From Olleya sediminilitoris (GTDB lineage: Bacteria > Bacteroidota > Bacteroidia > Flavobacteriales > Flavobacteriaceae): DNA of 64,000 nt. The position numbers were made by a program, and so were the translations under genes. The stretch lies in contig NZ_JAEMEF010000011.1 in the NCBI RefSeq assembly GCF_016785945.1, forward strand, positions 1 through 64,000. The letters run 5' to 3'. A model generated the notes under the pieces. The model ran no database searches. It was not told the origin of the DNA and saw nothing but the letters and a program-made list of their open reading frames with translations. Of the stretch, positions 41,446 to 51,262 are shown piece after piece (the first letter of the stretch is position 1; each line of letters opens with the position of its first letter).

Positions 41446-42811
41446 AGTTAATTTTTTCATCCTTATTGACTTTAGGTTCTGGCTTAGGTAGTGTTTTAAA
41501 ATACGTTTCAAAAGCCTTAACATCGTATGGTTTCTTGATAATTTTTTTGTTTTTATCTAAAACAAAATAACTTGGTGTAGCTTTTACATTGTAATTGTCA
41601 CCAATTGGGTTGTCCCACTTTCCTTCGCCAAAAACATGATAAAACTCCGGGAATTTATAAGTCATGTCTTTCCATCTGTAACGGTCTTCATCTAATGCAA
41701 TTGCAATGACTTTTAATTCGCCTTTATCTAACGTTTCAACTAGTTTATGTAACTCAGGTATTTCTTCTAAACAATGTGAGCAAGTTGTGCTCCAAAAAAC
41801 AACTAAATAGTGGTTAGCTTCATCTAAACCATGCATTTTTTTTACTTCGGCATGACCTTCTTCATCATATACAATTATTTCAAAATCTTGTCCAATATTA
41901 CCTATGGACGCGTTTTTAAAGTAAGTTAAGTCATTTTCTAACGTTTTGTCATTTGTTTCTTTTGCAATATCTAATAAGTAAGTACTTGCAATGTGGTTTG
42001 CAACAGGTTCTATTTCTTCAACAGCAAACTGATTCCATAAAATTTCTAATAAAATCTTTTTAACTTTTGGATTGTTTCCAATTGCTTTTTCAATTGTGTT
42101 TATATTATTGATGTATGACGTATTTTGATCTTGATTATCAATAAAATTAAAGACATAATTTAAAGTGGCTTCAATTAAAAAATTTGAATTTTGAAGGATT
42201 GGATTTCCAAAATTAATATGATTAAAATAAGCGTTTTTAGCATTTTTAGTAAATGTCTTTGCATCAATTAAGCGCTCAGGCGTGTAAGGTTGACTAGCTG
42301 TAATAAAATTAAGTACTAATTTGCCTTCAGCTGCTTTTTCAAATTCTGATTGTGTTGTGTTTAGTATTTTAATTATTTTTTTAAAATCTCTTTCACTTTT
42401 ACCACCAGCTGTATAAAAAGCATTTAAGCTTTGTCCAATTCTAGACATACTTTTGTTGTATGAAATCCATAGTTTGTTTTCATCAGATGTGATGAAATCT
42501 AACCCTTTTTCAAGGTCAAAAGTTAACTCGATATCTTCGTTATTATATAAAAAATCAAAATTGTATTCTTCCTGTGGTTGTGCGTAAACTATACGATATG
42601 TTCCTGGAGTTTGTCCTTTTTTAAGGTTAAAAGTAAAGGTGCCATCTGCTGCTACGTCTGCATTGTCAACAAATATTGAGGTGTCAGCAGTAACCTGATA
42701 TAAAAAAGCAAATTTAAATTGCTCAGCAGGAGTGAAGGTCCCTTTTATGGTATTTTGTGCCATTATTACACTTGGTAATAGGGCTAGTAAAAAAAATAAT
42801 TTCTTATACAT
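41432..42811 (-). CDS. Periplasmic TlpA-like redoxin with DUF4369-like N-terminus
   Basis: The 459-residue protein has a signal peptide (about 1-19). A beta-sandwich N-terminal part (about 22-105) fits DUF4369, a helical middle spans about 115-300, and the C-terminal thioredoxin domain (about 305-440) has a CSHC active site in STTCSHCLEEIPEL near 340. It likely acts as a disulfide oxidoreductase in the periplasm. The tail ends KINLEKE. mfd lies 31 bp upstream on the same strand. Confidence 0.85.
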   Translation of the reverse strand: MYKKLFFLLALLPSVIMAQNTIKGTFTPAEQFKFAFLYQVTADTSIFVDNADVAADGTFTFNLKKGQTPGTYRIVYAQPQEEYNFDFLYNNEDIELTFDLEKGLDFITSDENKLWISYNKSMSRIGQSLNAFYTAGGKSERDFKKIIKILNTTQSEFEKAAEGKLVLNFITASQPYTPERLIDAKTFTKNAKNAYFNHINFGNPILQNSNFLIEATLNYVFNFIDNQDQNTSYINNINTIEKAIGNNPKVKKILLEILWNQFAVEEIEPVANHIASTYLLDIAKETNDKTLENDLTYFKNASIGNIGQDFEIIVYDEEGHAEVKKMHGLDEANHYLVVFWSTTCSHCLEEIPELHKLVETLDKGELKVIAIALDEDRYRWKDMTYKFPEFYHVFGEGKWDNPIGDNYNVKATPSYFVLDKNKKIIKKPYDVKAFETYFKTLPKPEPKVNKDEKINLEKE

Positions 42812-42842
42812 TATGTGTGATTTTCTATGGTAATTTCAAAAA

Positions 42843-45800
42843 CTATTCCAAAATTGGCTGTAATGCTTGTAAGGCATTTTTAACCGATTTAATGTTATCA
42901 AAGGTAAGTAATAAACGCAGACCATTTCTGGTTTGTTTTTCCTTCATTTTACAAGATTGTGGATGTGTTTGAACGTATTTTAAAATTTTAGTAAAGTTTG
43001 GACTTTGATAAAATCCGCTTTGTTGATCGTTTATAAAGTAACTAATTAGTTTGCCTTTTTTCATTATTACTTTTTCCATACCTAAAGTTGTAGCAATCCA
43101 TTTGATGCGTACACTGTTAATTAGGTCTACAACCTGTGTTGGTAATTCGCCAAAACGATCTATTAACTGTGTTTCAAAAACAATTAATTCGTCTTCCGTT
43201 TTAAAGTCGTTTAATTTGGTGTAAAGGGTTAACCTTTCAGCTATATTATTAACGTAGTCATCAGGAAATAATAACGAAAAATCTGTATCTATGGTAACAT
43301 CCTTAACGTAAATTTTGTTTTCTAATGGTTCGTCATAAAGGTCCTTAAATTCGTTTTCTTTAAGTTCTTCAATAGCTTCGTTTAATATTTTTTGATAGGT
43401 ATCAAAACCAATTTCGTTTATAAAGCCACTTTGTTCTCCTCCTAATAAATCACCAGCTCCTCGGATTTCTAAATCTTTCATTGCAATATTAAATCCGCTA
43501 CCAAGCTCAGTAAACTGTGACAAGGCTTGGATACGTTTTCTAGCATCATCTGTCATTGCAGAGTATTCTGGTGTTATAAAATAGCAAAAGGCTTTTTTGT
43601 TGCTACGTCCAACACGACCACGCATTTGGTGCAAGTCACTTAATCCAAAATTATTAGCGTTATTGATAAAAATTGTGTTTGCATTTGGTACATCTAAACC
43701 GCTTTCTATAATTGTGGTACTAACTAAAACATCAAAAGCACCATCCATAAAACCTAGCATTAGACTTTCTAGTTTTTTACCATCCATTTGTCCGTGTCCA
43801 ACACCAATTTTAGCATCTGGTACTAAACGTTGGATCATACCTGCGACTTCTTTAATATTTTCAATTCTGTTATGAATAAAAAACACTTGTCCACCACGTT
43901 CAATTTCATAACTAACAGCATCTCTAATGGACTCTTCATTAAAACGGATGACGTTACTTTCTATTGGATAACGGTTTGGAGGAGGTGTTGTTATTACAGA
44001 TAAATCTCTTGCAGCCATTAAACTAAACTGCAAGGTTCTTGGTATTGGTGTTGCAGTAAGAGTTAATACGTCAACATTATCTTTTATGGTTTTAAGCTTT
44101 TCTTTTACAGCGACTCCAAACTTTTGCTCTTCATCTACAATTAGTAAGCCTAAATCTTTAAATTTTACATTTTTATTGGCCAATTGGTGTGTACCAATAA
44201 TAATATCTACATGACCTTTTTCAAGTTTTTCTAATGTTTCGCGTTTTTGTTTTGCAGTTCTAAAACGGTTAACATAATCTACCGTAACCGGAAAATCTTT
44301 TAGACGTTGTGAAAAGGTTTTATGGTGTTGAAATGCCAAAATAGTTGTTGGCACTAATACTGCGACTTGTTTACCATTATCTACTGCTTTAAAGGCTGCG
44401 CGAATAGCAACTTCGGTTTTACCAAAACCAACATCACCACAAATTAAACGGTCCATTGGACGCTCACTTTCCATGTCAACTTTTATATCTGCAGTTGCTG
44501 TGCTTTGATCTGGAGTGTCTTCATATAAAAACGATGCTTCAAGCTCATGTTGTAAATAGCTGTCAGGCTTGTACTGAAATCCTTTTTCTAGTTTACGCTT
44601 TGCATATAATTTTATTAAATTAAATGCAACGTGCTTAACTCTAGATTTAGTTTTTTCTTTAAGTGTTTTCCAAGCTTTGCTACCTAATTTATAAACTTTA
44701 GGTGCTTTGCCATCTTTACCATTAAATTTTGTTATTTTATGTAAAGAGTGAATGCTTAGGTATAACACATCACGCTCTCCATAAACTAATTTTATGGCTT
44801 CTTGTTTTTTGCCTTCAACGTCAATTTTTTGTAGTCCACCAAATCTTCCAATTCCATGGTCAATGTGTGTAACATAGTCACCTATATCAAGATTTGTTAA
44901 CTCTTTTAAAGTTATGGCTTGTTTTTTTGCATAACCGTTTTTAAGTTGAAATTTATGATAGCGTTCAAAAATTTGATGGTCTGTGTACACTACAATTTTA
45001 AGGTCGTGATCTACAAATCCTTGATATAAAGATAAGGTTACGGTTTGGTAGTGTACCTCTTGGTCTACGTCATCAAAAATATCATGAAAACGTTTGGCTT
45101 GTTGCTCGCTTACACAAGCAATATAATTAGTGTAATCGTTATTATGATTACTGTTTAGGTTATCTATTAATAAATTGAATTGTTTATTAAAAGCTGGTTG
45201 AGGTGTTGTATTGTGTACAATAGTTTGGGTTGCATTAAATACGGAAGCTGAGCCAAACTCGACCACACTAAAATCTAGTAATTGTTTTTTTAACTCGGTT
45301 GAATTACAAAACAATTCTTGTGGTTTTGCATGTTTGATGTCTTTGTTTAATTTTTCAAAAGCGTCTTCGGCTTTATTAAAAAAGTCATCAATTCTGTCAA
45401 AAGTTAAATCGAAGTTTTTACCAAAAACAACTGTTTTTTGTGCGATGTATTTTAGAAAGCTCTGTCTAGATTCGTCTATTAATTTATTAGCAACATTGGG
45501 TATAATGCTAATTTTTTTAATTTGCTCTGTAGATAATTGGGTTTCTACATCAAAGGTCCTGATACTGTCTACTTCATCACCAAAAAATTCGATTCTATAA
45601 GGTTCATCATGACTAAAAGAAAACACATCTACGATACCACCACGAACTGAAAACTCACCAGGTTCTGTAACAAAATCTACGCGTTTAAATTTATATTCAA
45701 AAAGTATTTCGTTGACAAAATCAATGGATAGGCTATCGTTTACGGTTACTTTTAGTGTGTTACGTTCTAGCTCTTTTCTGGTGACTACTTTTTCAAATAA

Positions 45801-46181
45801 TGCATCTGGATACGTTACTATTATTGCTGGTTTTTTACGCGAATTGATACGGTTTAAAACTTCAGCACGTAATAGTACGTTTGCATTGTCTGTCTCTTCT
45901 ATCTGGTATGGTCTACGATAGCTTCCTGGATAAAACAAAACATCGGTTTTGTTTATTAATTGCTCTAGGTCGTTAAGGTGGAATGCAGCTTCTTCTTTGT
46001 CATTAAAAATTAACAAAAACGGAAGGTCTGTGTTTTTAAATGTTTGGGTAATACTGTAGGATAGAGAAGAGCCTACTAAACCTTTTAGATGGGTTTTACT
46101 TTTGGTTTGGGCAATACCAGTTTGCAGTTTTTGCAATTGCAAAGACTGTAAATAGGTTTGCGAGATTAAAGTTTTACTCAC
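42843..46181 (-). CDS. mfd: Transcription-repair coupling factor
   Basis: The 1112-residue protein has the UvrB-homology region (about 25-270), with FPDDY-like repair parts, and an RNA polymerase-interaction domain (about 430-500, IGDYVTHIDHGIGRFGGL). The translocase has Walker A GDVGFGKTEVAIRA near 588 and DEEQKFGV near 690. A GQVFFIHNRIENI segment and the TRCF C-terminal domain follow. It removes RNA polymerase stalled at lesions and recruits UvrA. Length is normal. Confidence 0.96.
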   Translation of the reverse strand: MSKTLISQTYLQSLQLQKLQTGIAQTKSKTHLKGLVGSSLSYSITQTFKNTDLPFLLIFNDKEEAAFHLNDLEQLINKTDVLFYPGSYRRPYQIEETDNANVLLRAEVLNRINSRKKPAIIVTYPDALFEKVVTRKELERNTLKVTVNDSLSIDFVNEILFEYKFKRVDFVTEPGEFSVRGGIVDVFSFSHDEPYRIEFFGDEVDSIRTFDVETQLSTEQIKKISIIPNVANKLIDESRQSFLKYIAQKTVVFGKNFDLTFDRIDDFFNKAEDAFEKLNKDIKHAKPQELFCNSTELKKQLLDFSVVEFGSASVFNATQTIVHNTTPQPAFNKQFNLLIDNLNSNHNNDYTNYIACVSEQQAKRFHDIFDDVDQEVHYQTVTLSLYQGFVDHDLKIVVYTDHQIFERYHKFQLKNGYAKKQAITLKELTNLDIGDYVTHIDHGIGRFGGLQKIDVEGKKQEAIKLVYGERDVLYLSIHSLHKITKFNGKDGKAPKVYKLGSKAWKTLKEKTKSRVKHVAFNLIKLYAKRKLEKGFQYKPDSYLQHELEASFLYEDTPDQSTATADIKVDMESERPMDRLICGDVGFGKTEVAIRAAFKAVDNGKQVAVLVPTTILAFQHHKTFSQRLKDFPVTVDYVNRFRTAKQKRETLEKLEKGHVDIIIGTHQLANKNVKFKDLGLLIVDEEQKFGVAVKEKLKTIKDNVDVLTLTATPIPRTLQFSLMAARDLSVITTPPPNRYPIESNVIRFNEESIRDAVSYEIERGGQVFFIHNRIENIKEVAGMIQRLVPDAKIGVGHGQMDGKKLESLMLGFMDGAFDVLVSTTIIESGLDVPNANTIFINNANNFGLSDLHQMRGRVGRSNKKAFCYFITPEYSAMTDDARKRIQALSQFTELGSGFNIAMKDLEIRGAGDLLGGEQSGFINEIGFDTYQKILNEAIEELKENEFKDLYDEPLENKIYVKDVTIDTDFSLLFPDDYVNNIAERLTLYTKLNDFKTEDELIVFETQLIDRFGELPTQVVDLINSVRIKWIATTLGMEKVIMKKGKLISYFINDQQSGFYQSPNFTKILKYVQTHPQSCKMKEKQTRNGLRLLLTFDNIKSVKNALQALQPILE

Positions 46182-46262
46182 GTAATTTTAGTTTATGCAA
46201 ATATAAGCATTGACTAAAAACTTTGCTTTTAGATTTACAAAATTTAACTTTTAGGAAACATT

Positions 46263-46371
46263 TTGGCGTTACTGCGTTAAGGATGGAACGGTCTGTTTGA
46301 GCTCCTCGCAGAGAGCGAGTAGTGAGAGCCTGGTTTTTTACACCTTATTGAAAAGGTGTGAAATAAACGCC
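46263..46371. repeat. Flavobacterial dispersed element bounded by GGCGTT/AACGCC
   Basis: The intergenic stretch begins GGCGTTACTGCG and ends AAACGCC. Inside is TTTGAGCTCCTCGCAGAG and a hairpin ACACCTT/AAGGTGT at about 46340-46360. The TTGAGCTCCTNGCAGAG motif is a frequent flavobacterial dispersed repeat as I recall; a related GGCGTTACT end occurs at about 59034 (minus). Confidence 0.55.
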
Positions 46372-46413
46372 CAAAAAAAGAAACTTTTAATTTTAAAAGG
46401 TGTTGGGTTTAAC

Positions 46414-46421
46414 TATATTTG
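46414..46421 (+). promoter_or_regulatory. -7 box of TerB-like gene
   Basis: TATATTTG matches TAnnTTTG, 25 bp before the start codon at 46447. No -33 box at standard spacing was found. Confidence 0.45.
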
Positions 46422-46446
46422 TACTCTATAAATTAAACAAAAAAGT

Positions 46447-46878
46447 ATGTCATTTTCAGATTTATTCGATAGTGGATTTAAAAAGCGTAATGAGGATCAT
46501 TTTGCTGCAATTGTACGTGTTGCAATGAGTGATGGTGTGATTAGTGAGGAAGAAAAGTCGTTTTTGGATCGTTTAGCACGTAATTTAGATATTAGTGAAA
46601 GCGAGTATAAGCAAATATTAGTGGACTATAAAGAGCATCCAATTAATCCTCCTACATCTTACGACCAACGTTTAGAGCGTTTGTACGACTTGGCTAGAAT
46701 GGTTTGGGCTGATCATATTGAAGGTCCTAAGCAAACAGCTATTTTAGAGCGTTTATGTGTTGGGTTAGGGTTTAACTCTAGTAATGCACAATATATCACG
46801 CATAAGGCTTTAGAGTTAGTGCATGAAGGCGTGGATTTAGATACTTTTACTGAAGAAATTAAAACGATGAACAGATAG
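46447..46878 (+). CDS. TerB-family protein
   Basis: The 143-residue protein is all-helical and fits TerB: RVAMSDGVISEEEKSFLDRLARNL near 23 with Asp/Glu residues that may bind calcium. TerB occurs in stress and phage-defence loci as well as alone. It is monocistronic, with a terminator behind it; no other ter gene is nearby. A resistance role cannot be claimed. Confidence 0.85.
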   Translation: MSFSDLFDSGFKKRNEDHFAAIVRVAMSDGVISEEEKSFLDRLARNLDISESEYKQILVDYKEHPINPPTSYDQRLERLYDLARMVWADHIEGPKQTAILERLCVGLGFNSSNAQYITHKALELVHEGVDLDTFTEEIKTMNR

Positions 46879-46901
46879 TTGTCTTTGTTGTAACGATATT
46901 A

Positions 46902-46932
46902 AAAAAGCGAACTTTTTAAAGTTCGCTTTTTT
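46902..46932. terminator. Bidirectional terminator between TerB and histidine kinase genes
   Basis: AAAAAGCGAACTTT and AAAGTTCGCTTTTT pair around a two-base loop, with A and T tracts on either side. Confidence 0.85.
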
Positions 46933-48453
46933 TTATTTTAGATATTCTTCTATTTTAGATAGTAATGCGTCTTCATCAAATGGCTTTTTTATAACGTCAT
47001 TGATTCCTGCTTTTTTGTAGCGTCTTAAATCGTCTTTAAATACACGTGCAGTTAATGCTATTACTGGTGTTTTTTTATGATCGCGATCTGGCATTTTACG
47101 GATTAGTTTTGTGATCTCGTCACCATAACTATTTGGTAATTTTATATCCATAAGGATTAGGTCAAATTCTGATTGCTCAATCCTTGGTACAACGTCTTCA
47201 CCTTTAGTTACAATGTCTAAAAAGTAATTACCTTTTGAGGCTAATATTTTAAGTATTGAAAGTTGTGTGATTTCTGAGTCTTCAACTAATAGTATGCTGT
47301 ATTTTTTGTCTGATTTTGGTTTGATCTCTTTGGTCTTCTTTATAGATTTTAATTTGTAATTGTGGTCTAATTTGAAGTTTATGTTTGTTGAAAACGTACT
47401 ACCTTCTCCCAAAGTAGAGTCTACACTTATTTTACTATCTGTAAGACTTACTAAGTGTTTTGCTATGGCTAATCCTAAACCTGCACCTTTGTATGTGCTA
47501 GCCTTGTTTAATTGTGTGAAGCTGGTAAAAATTTGTTCTACATCATCTTCTGCAATACCAATTCCAGTATCCATTATTTGAAAATGAATACTTGCTTTTT
47601 GTGCTCTAATTTGGTTTAATGAAACATTGAATGTAATGGTACCTACCTCTGTAAATTTTATAGCATTTTCTAAAAGATTATTAATAACTTGTCGTAATCT
47701 TAATGGGTCTCCTCCTACGATTAGTGGTAAGTTATTATTAAAATTAGTTATTAATTCTAATCCCTTTTGCTCAGCTTTTATTTTAAACCCTTTTTTAATG
47801 TCTTCTAAGAGCTCTCTAATGTCAAAAGGTGTGATTACTAATTCTAGTCTTCCAGCTTCTATTTTAGAAATGTCTAAAATATCTTCAATTAATTGTTTTA
47901 AATAGCTTGATGAAGAGTCTATTACCTTAAGATAGTTAAGTTGCTCATCATTTAAACCTGTTTTTTTTAATATGTCAGAAAAAGTTAAAATACCAGTTAA
48001 TGGGTCTCTTAATTCATGACTAAAATTAGCGATAAAAGCATTTTTAAAGGCTTCTTTTTCTTGTAAATAGTCGTTTTTTAGTTCTAAAATCTGCGAGTTT
48101 ATTACAGATTCATTTCTAACTTGTGCTGTGGTTTGATAATTATCGTAATGTAGTGTTAGATCTAAAATAACAATCATTGGTAACTTATCGTTATCAAAAG
48201 TTTTTACTACAATATCTGTAATTATAGTTTGATTGTTTTGATCTGTTAGATGTATACATGAAAAAACATGTCTCTTGTTTTTTTCTTGTAAAGCTTCATG
48301 TATACTTTCAAAAAAAGGATGAATTTCTGAAATATTTTCTCCTACTATATTTTTGTATATAACGTCGTCAGACTCTGTTATAGTACCATCTAATTGTACA
48401 ATCATATACTGATTGACAGATTGAGGATGTTCTTTTTTATAATTATCTAACAT
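46933..48453 (-). CDS. Hybrid histidine kinase/response regulator
   Basis: The 506-residue cytosolic protein has an N-terminal PAS-like part (about 1-110) and a coiled coil (110-140). HisKA has FIANFSHELRDPLTGILTF near 143 (His150). HATPase_c has NLLENAIKFT near 258, DTGIGIAEDD near 298 and GAGLGLAIAK near 325. The receiver domain (about 388-506) has LLVEDSEITQLS near 392 and LILMDIKLP near 436 (phospho-Asp). No membrane segment. It is 10 bp downstream of the Ras-like GTPase gene, so it may be the output of that module. Confidence 0.88.
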   Translation of the reverse strand: MLDNYKKEHPQSVNQYMIVQLDGTITESDDVIYKNIVGENISEIHPFFESIHEALQEKNKRHVFSCIHLTDQNNQTIITDIVVKTFDNDKLPMIVILDLTLHYDNYQTTAQVRNESVINSQILELKNDYLQEKEAFKNAFIANFSHELRDPLTGILTFSDILKKTGLNDEQLNYLKVIDSSSSYLKQLIEDILDISKIEAGRLELVITPFDIRELLEDIKKGFKIKAEQKGLELITNFNNNLPLIVGGDPLRLRQVINNLLENAIKFTEVGTITFNVSLNQIRAQKASIHFQIMDTGIGIAEDDVEQIFTSFTQLNKASTYKGAGLGLAIAKHLVSLTDSKISVDSTLGEGSTFSTNINFKLDHNYKLKSIKKTKEIKPKSDKKYSILLVEDSEITQLSILKILASKGNYFLDIVTKGEDVVPRIEQSEFDLILMDIKLPNSYGDEITKLIRKMPDRDHKKTPVIALTARVFKDDLRRYKKAGINDVIKKPFDEDALLSKIEEYLK

Positions 48454-48463
48454 GATGTTTTAC

Positions 48464-48958
48464 TTATTTTATTAAAGCTTTAGCTAAGTTAGTAAATACA
48501 TCTTCAACATTTTTACCAGACTTAGCACTTGTGTAAAAATCGACGAAACGTCCAAAAACCTCTTTGTTTTGCTTAATAAACTCGTTGGTAACTAAATCTT
48601 TTTTGTTTCCTATAACTTTTATTGGTGTTTTTGGGAAACGTTCTGAGATGTAATCTAAATCGTTTGATAGTTTTTCATACGTTGCTGGACGAGTTAAATC
48701 AAAAACATATAAAAATCCGTTAGTTCCAATTAGGTAGGATGGTCTTGTGTTGGTAATATCATCGTTACCCTCAAGATCCCAAATTACTAATGTAATATCT
48801 TTATCTGTTTCTGGTAATTTCACTTCCTTTTTTAATACATGCACACCAATGGTTACTTTATAGTCTTCCGTAAATGTATCTTCTACAAATCGTCTAATTA
48901 AAGATGATTTTCCTACACCAAAGTGTCCTATTAAAACTATTTTTTTAGAAATTTTCAT
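48464..48958 (-). CDS. Ras-like small GTPase
   Basis: The 164-residue protein has all G motifs: G1 GHFGVGKS (11-18), G2 Thr36 in VTIGV, G3 WDLEGND (60-66), G4 NKKD (118-121) and G5 TSAK (143-146). The fold is Rab/Ras-like with no lipidation signal, so it is a bacterial small GTPase, not a translation GTPase. The G3 catalytic Gln of Ras (DxxGQ) is Asn65 here, which should slow intrinsic GTP hydrolysis and call for an activator. The roadblock-like neighbour overlaps its start by 14 bp. MglA-type polarity control is a parallel, not a demonstrated function. Confidence 0.88.
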   Translation of the reverse strand: MKISKKIVLIGHFGVGKSSLIRRFVEDTFTEDYKVTIGVHVLKKEVKLPETDKDITLVIWDLEGNDDITNTRPSYLIGTNGFLYVFDLTRPATYEKLSNDLDYISERFPKTPIKVIGNKKDLVTNEFIKQNKEVFGRFVDFYTSAKSGKNVEDVFTNLAKALIK

Positions 48959-49769
48959 TTTGGAAGAAGCTTTTTAATTTAGAGCTAAATTGCTCACTAT
49001 TATTTAAATCTGTTTTGTTAATTATGTTTTGAGCAAAATCTAGGAGTTTATCTTCTAGTTTACTTCTAAAAGTAGCTGTAAATGCACCAGATATTGCTAC
49101 AGCAATGTAATATTTTGAGAAATTTTGAAGATGCACATGGTAGTTTTCATACTCGATATATTCTAGGTTTTGTATATCTGTTACAAAAGCATCCTCTGCA
49201 AAACTTTTAATAGCTGTTAGCATACCAGCTACTGTATCTTGATCTATATTGTTAGTTTTAGAATATTCTGATACGATTAGACCAGAACCACTTTCAATAA
49301 CCATTATTTGTTCAATATTTGGCTTAAATTGATCTTGAATCAGAAGATCGCCTTCTGATACTCCTGATTTTTTTGACCTAAATTTTCTGAAGATATTTTT
49401 AAAAGAAAAAGCATTACTCATGCTTCGGTTAATATTTTCAGACAGTATTTGTATTTCTTTTTGGACGTAACGTTTGATCATTTTACCCATGATTGGATAT
49501 AATGCTTCAACAACTTCATCTTGAGAATTTTTAATTTCTTCTTTAAGAGTTTTGGTAATGGTTGGTCCTATTGTTTGTGGCATTTCTTTTATAAACTCAT
49601 CTAGTTTATCTTCTAGGATTGGGTCTATATGTTTTGATAAATTATTTTGTTGCGTGATTAACTCTTCAAGCTTTTTAAGTTTAATCTCTATGGATGAGGC
49701 ATATTCATGCTCATCTTTAAGCAAAATGTCTTTTAAAATTTTTAATTTATCGTCTTGAGTCATGCGCAA
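48945..49769 (-). CDS. Helical plus roadblock/LC7-like protein
   Basis: The 274-residue protein has an N-terminal coiled-coil part (about 5-125) and a basic FKNIFRKFRSKK stretch (about 123-134). The C-terminal domain (about 150-255) alternates beta and alpha in a roadblock-like order (IMVIESGSGLIVSEY, then TVAGMLTAIKSFAEDA). Roadblock proteins bind and stimulate Ras-like GTPases (MglB with MglA). The overlap with the GTPase gene supports partnership. The fold is inferred from pattern only, and the basic stretch may bind membrane. Confidence 0.6.
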   Translation of the reverse strand: MRMTQDDKLKILKDILLKDEHEYASSIEIKLKKLEELITQQNNLSKHIDPILEDKLDEFIKEMPQTIGPTITKTLKEEIKNSQDEVVEALYPIMGKMIKRYVQKEIQILSENINRSMSNAFSFKNIFRKFRSKKSGVSEGDLLIQDQFKPNIEQIMVIESGSGLIVSEYSKTNNIDQDTVAGMLTAIKSFAEDAFVTDIQNLEYIEYENYHVHLQNFSKYYIAVAISGAFTATFRSKLEDKLLDFAQNIINKTDLNNSEQFSSKLKSFFQNENF

Positions 49770-49778
49770 GCCAAGTTA

Positions 49779-50135
49779 TTATTGACTTATTTTTTCGCCT
49801 AATTTTGTAAATAGTTCGCCTAATAATTTACGATCCATTTTTTTGTCCTCTAAAGTTTCGGCTTTATCTTCAAAGCTGTTTTCTAACTCGGTAATTCTAA
49901 TATTTATATCAGTACTTAAATTATCAATATTTTGAAGTATTTCAGACTTAACGTCATCCATTAAAGCTTCTAATTCTTTTTTCTTTGTTAATATATCATT
50001 TTTAAGTGTTTCAAACTCGCTATCATAAGCTTGCATGTTTTCACCAAAAATAAGTTGCTTTATTGCGTCAATTTTAGAAGCTGCTTCTGCAGTTTCGTTA
50101 GTTGCTCCCTCGTTGATTTTGTCTGTATTTGCCAT
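49779..50135 (-). CDS. Coiled-coil protein upstream of the GTPase genes
   Basis: The 118-residue protein is nearly all helical, with heptad-like charged repeats (about 37-105) ending in a KKMDRKLLGELFTKLGEKI segment. The C-terminal about 20 residues look amphipathic. It is in the same direction, 9 bp before the roadblock-like gene. It may scaffold the GTPase module. No known family. Confidence 0.6.
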   Translation of the reverse strand: MANTDKINEGATNETAEAASKIDAIKQLIFGENMQAYDSEFETLKNDILTKKKELEALMDDVKSEILQNIDNLSTDINIRITELENSFEDKAETLEDKKMDRKLLGELFTKLGEKISQ

Positions 50136-50184
50136 TAGGATAATTTAATTATCAAAAGTATCAAAAAAATAGATACAAAGGTAT

Positions 50185-51192
50185 TTAATCGGTATTTTGC
50201 ATAAATTCTTCGGCTTTAAGCACCATATTTTTACTTCCACAGAAAAAAGGCACACGTTGATGCAGTTCTTTTGGTTGCATGTCCATGATTCTTTCAAAAC
50301 CATTACTTGCCTTTCCATTAGCTTGTTCGGCTAGAAACGCCATAGGATTACATTCATACAATAATCTAAGTTTTCCGTCTTCGTTTTTAGAGCTTTTAGG
50401 ATATAGATAAATACCACCTTTAATCATGTTTCTATGAAAATCAGACACTAAAGAACCAATATACCTAGAAGTGTAAGGTCTGTCACCTTCTTCCATTTGG
50501 CAATATTTGATGTAGTTTTTTACACCTTGTGGGAAGTGTGTATAATTACCTTCGTTTACAGAGTAGATATTTCCGTCTTCAGGAAATTGCATATCAGGAT
50601 GTGAAAGGTAAAATGTACCAATTGCTGGATTTAAAGTGAAACCATTTACACCATGTCCTGTTGTATAAACTAACATTGTTGATGTACCATAAACGACGTA
50701 ACCTGCTGCTACTTGTTGATTACCTGGTTGTAAAAAATCCTCTAAAGTTACAGGAGTTCCAACAGGAGTAATACGTCTGTAAATTGAAAATATAGTACCT
50801 ACTGATACGTTTACATCAATATTTGACGAGCCATCTAGTGGATCTATCAAAACAACATATTTGTTTTGATTGTTATCATCTTGACTATTTATAGTAATAA
50901 AATCGTCTTCTTCCTCACTAGCAATACCACAAACTATATTACGATTTGTTAGTGTTTGTATAAATTTATCGTTAGCATATACATCTAATTTTTGTTGATC
51001 TTCACCTTGGATATTAGTGTCACCAGCAGCACCAATAATGTCTACAAGACCTGCTTTGTTAACTTCATGGTTTACTACTTTTGCAGCTAACCTAATAGAG
51101 TTTATTAATCTTGATAGCTCTCCTGAAGTATACTTAAAAGACGCTTGGTTTTCTATTATAAATTCTCCTAAAGTTTGATTTTTTTTAGACAT
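50185..51192 (-). CDS. fbp: Fructose-1,6-bisphosphatase class 1
   Basis: The start is placed at 51192 ([16 protein letters not shown]); the frame is open 12 codons further. The 335-residue gluconeogenic enzyme has the metal and substrate motif [18 protein letters not shown] near 115 and a catalytic EEEDDF segment near 92. The C-terminus has [16 protein letters not shown] near 276. The coiled-coil gene follows at 49 bp, so the signalling genes could be co-transcribed with fbp. Confidence 0.95.
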   Translation of the reverse strand: MSKKNQTLGEFIIENQASFKYTSGELSRLINSIRLAAKVVNHEVNKAGLVDIIGAAGDTNIQGEDQQKLDVYANDKFIQTLTNRNIVCGIASEEEDDFITINSQDDNNQNKYVVLIDPLDGSSNIDVNVSVGTIFSIYRRITPVGTPVTLEDFLQPGNQQVAAGYVVYGTSTMLVYTTGHGVNGFTLNPAIGTFYLSHPDMQFPEDGNIYSVNEGNYTHFPQGVKNYIKYCQMEEGDRPYTSRYIGSLVSDFHRNMIKGGIYLYPKSSKNEDGKLRLLYECNPMAFLAEQANGKASNGFERIMDMQPKELHQRVPFFCGSKNMVLKAEEFMQNTD

Positions 51193-51262
51193 GATTTCAA
51201 GTTGTAGTTGTTTGCGCAAATATCGCAATTTTTAACAATTATAACGTTGTAGTATATGTTAT

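Noticed and set aside
46447-46878. Tellurite resistance operon
   Set aside because: A single TerB-like gene without any other ter gene cannot support this.
48464-49769. True MglA-MglB pair
   Set aside because: The GTPase is more Rab/Ras-like and the roadblock fold of the partner is only inferred; the name would overstate the evidence.
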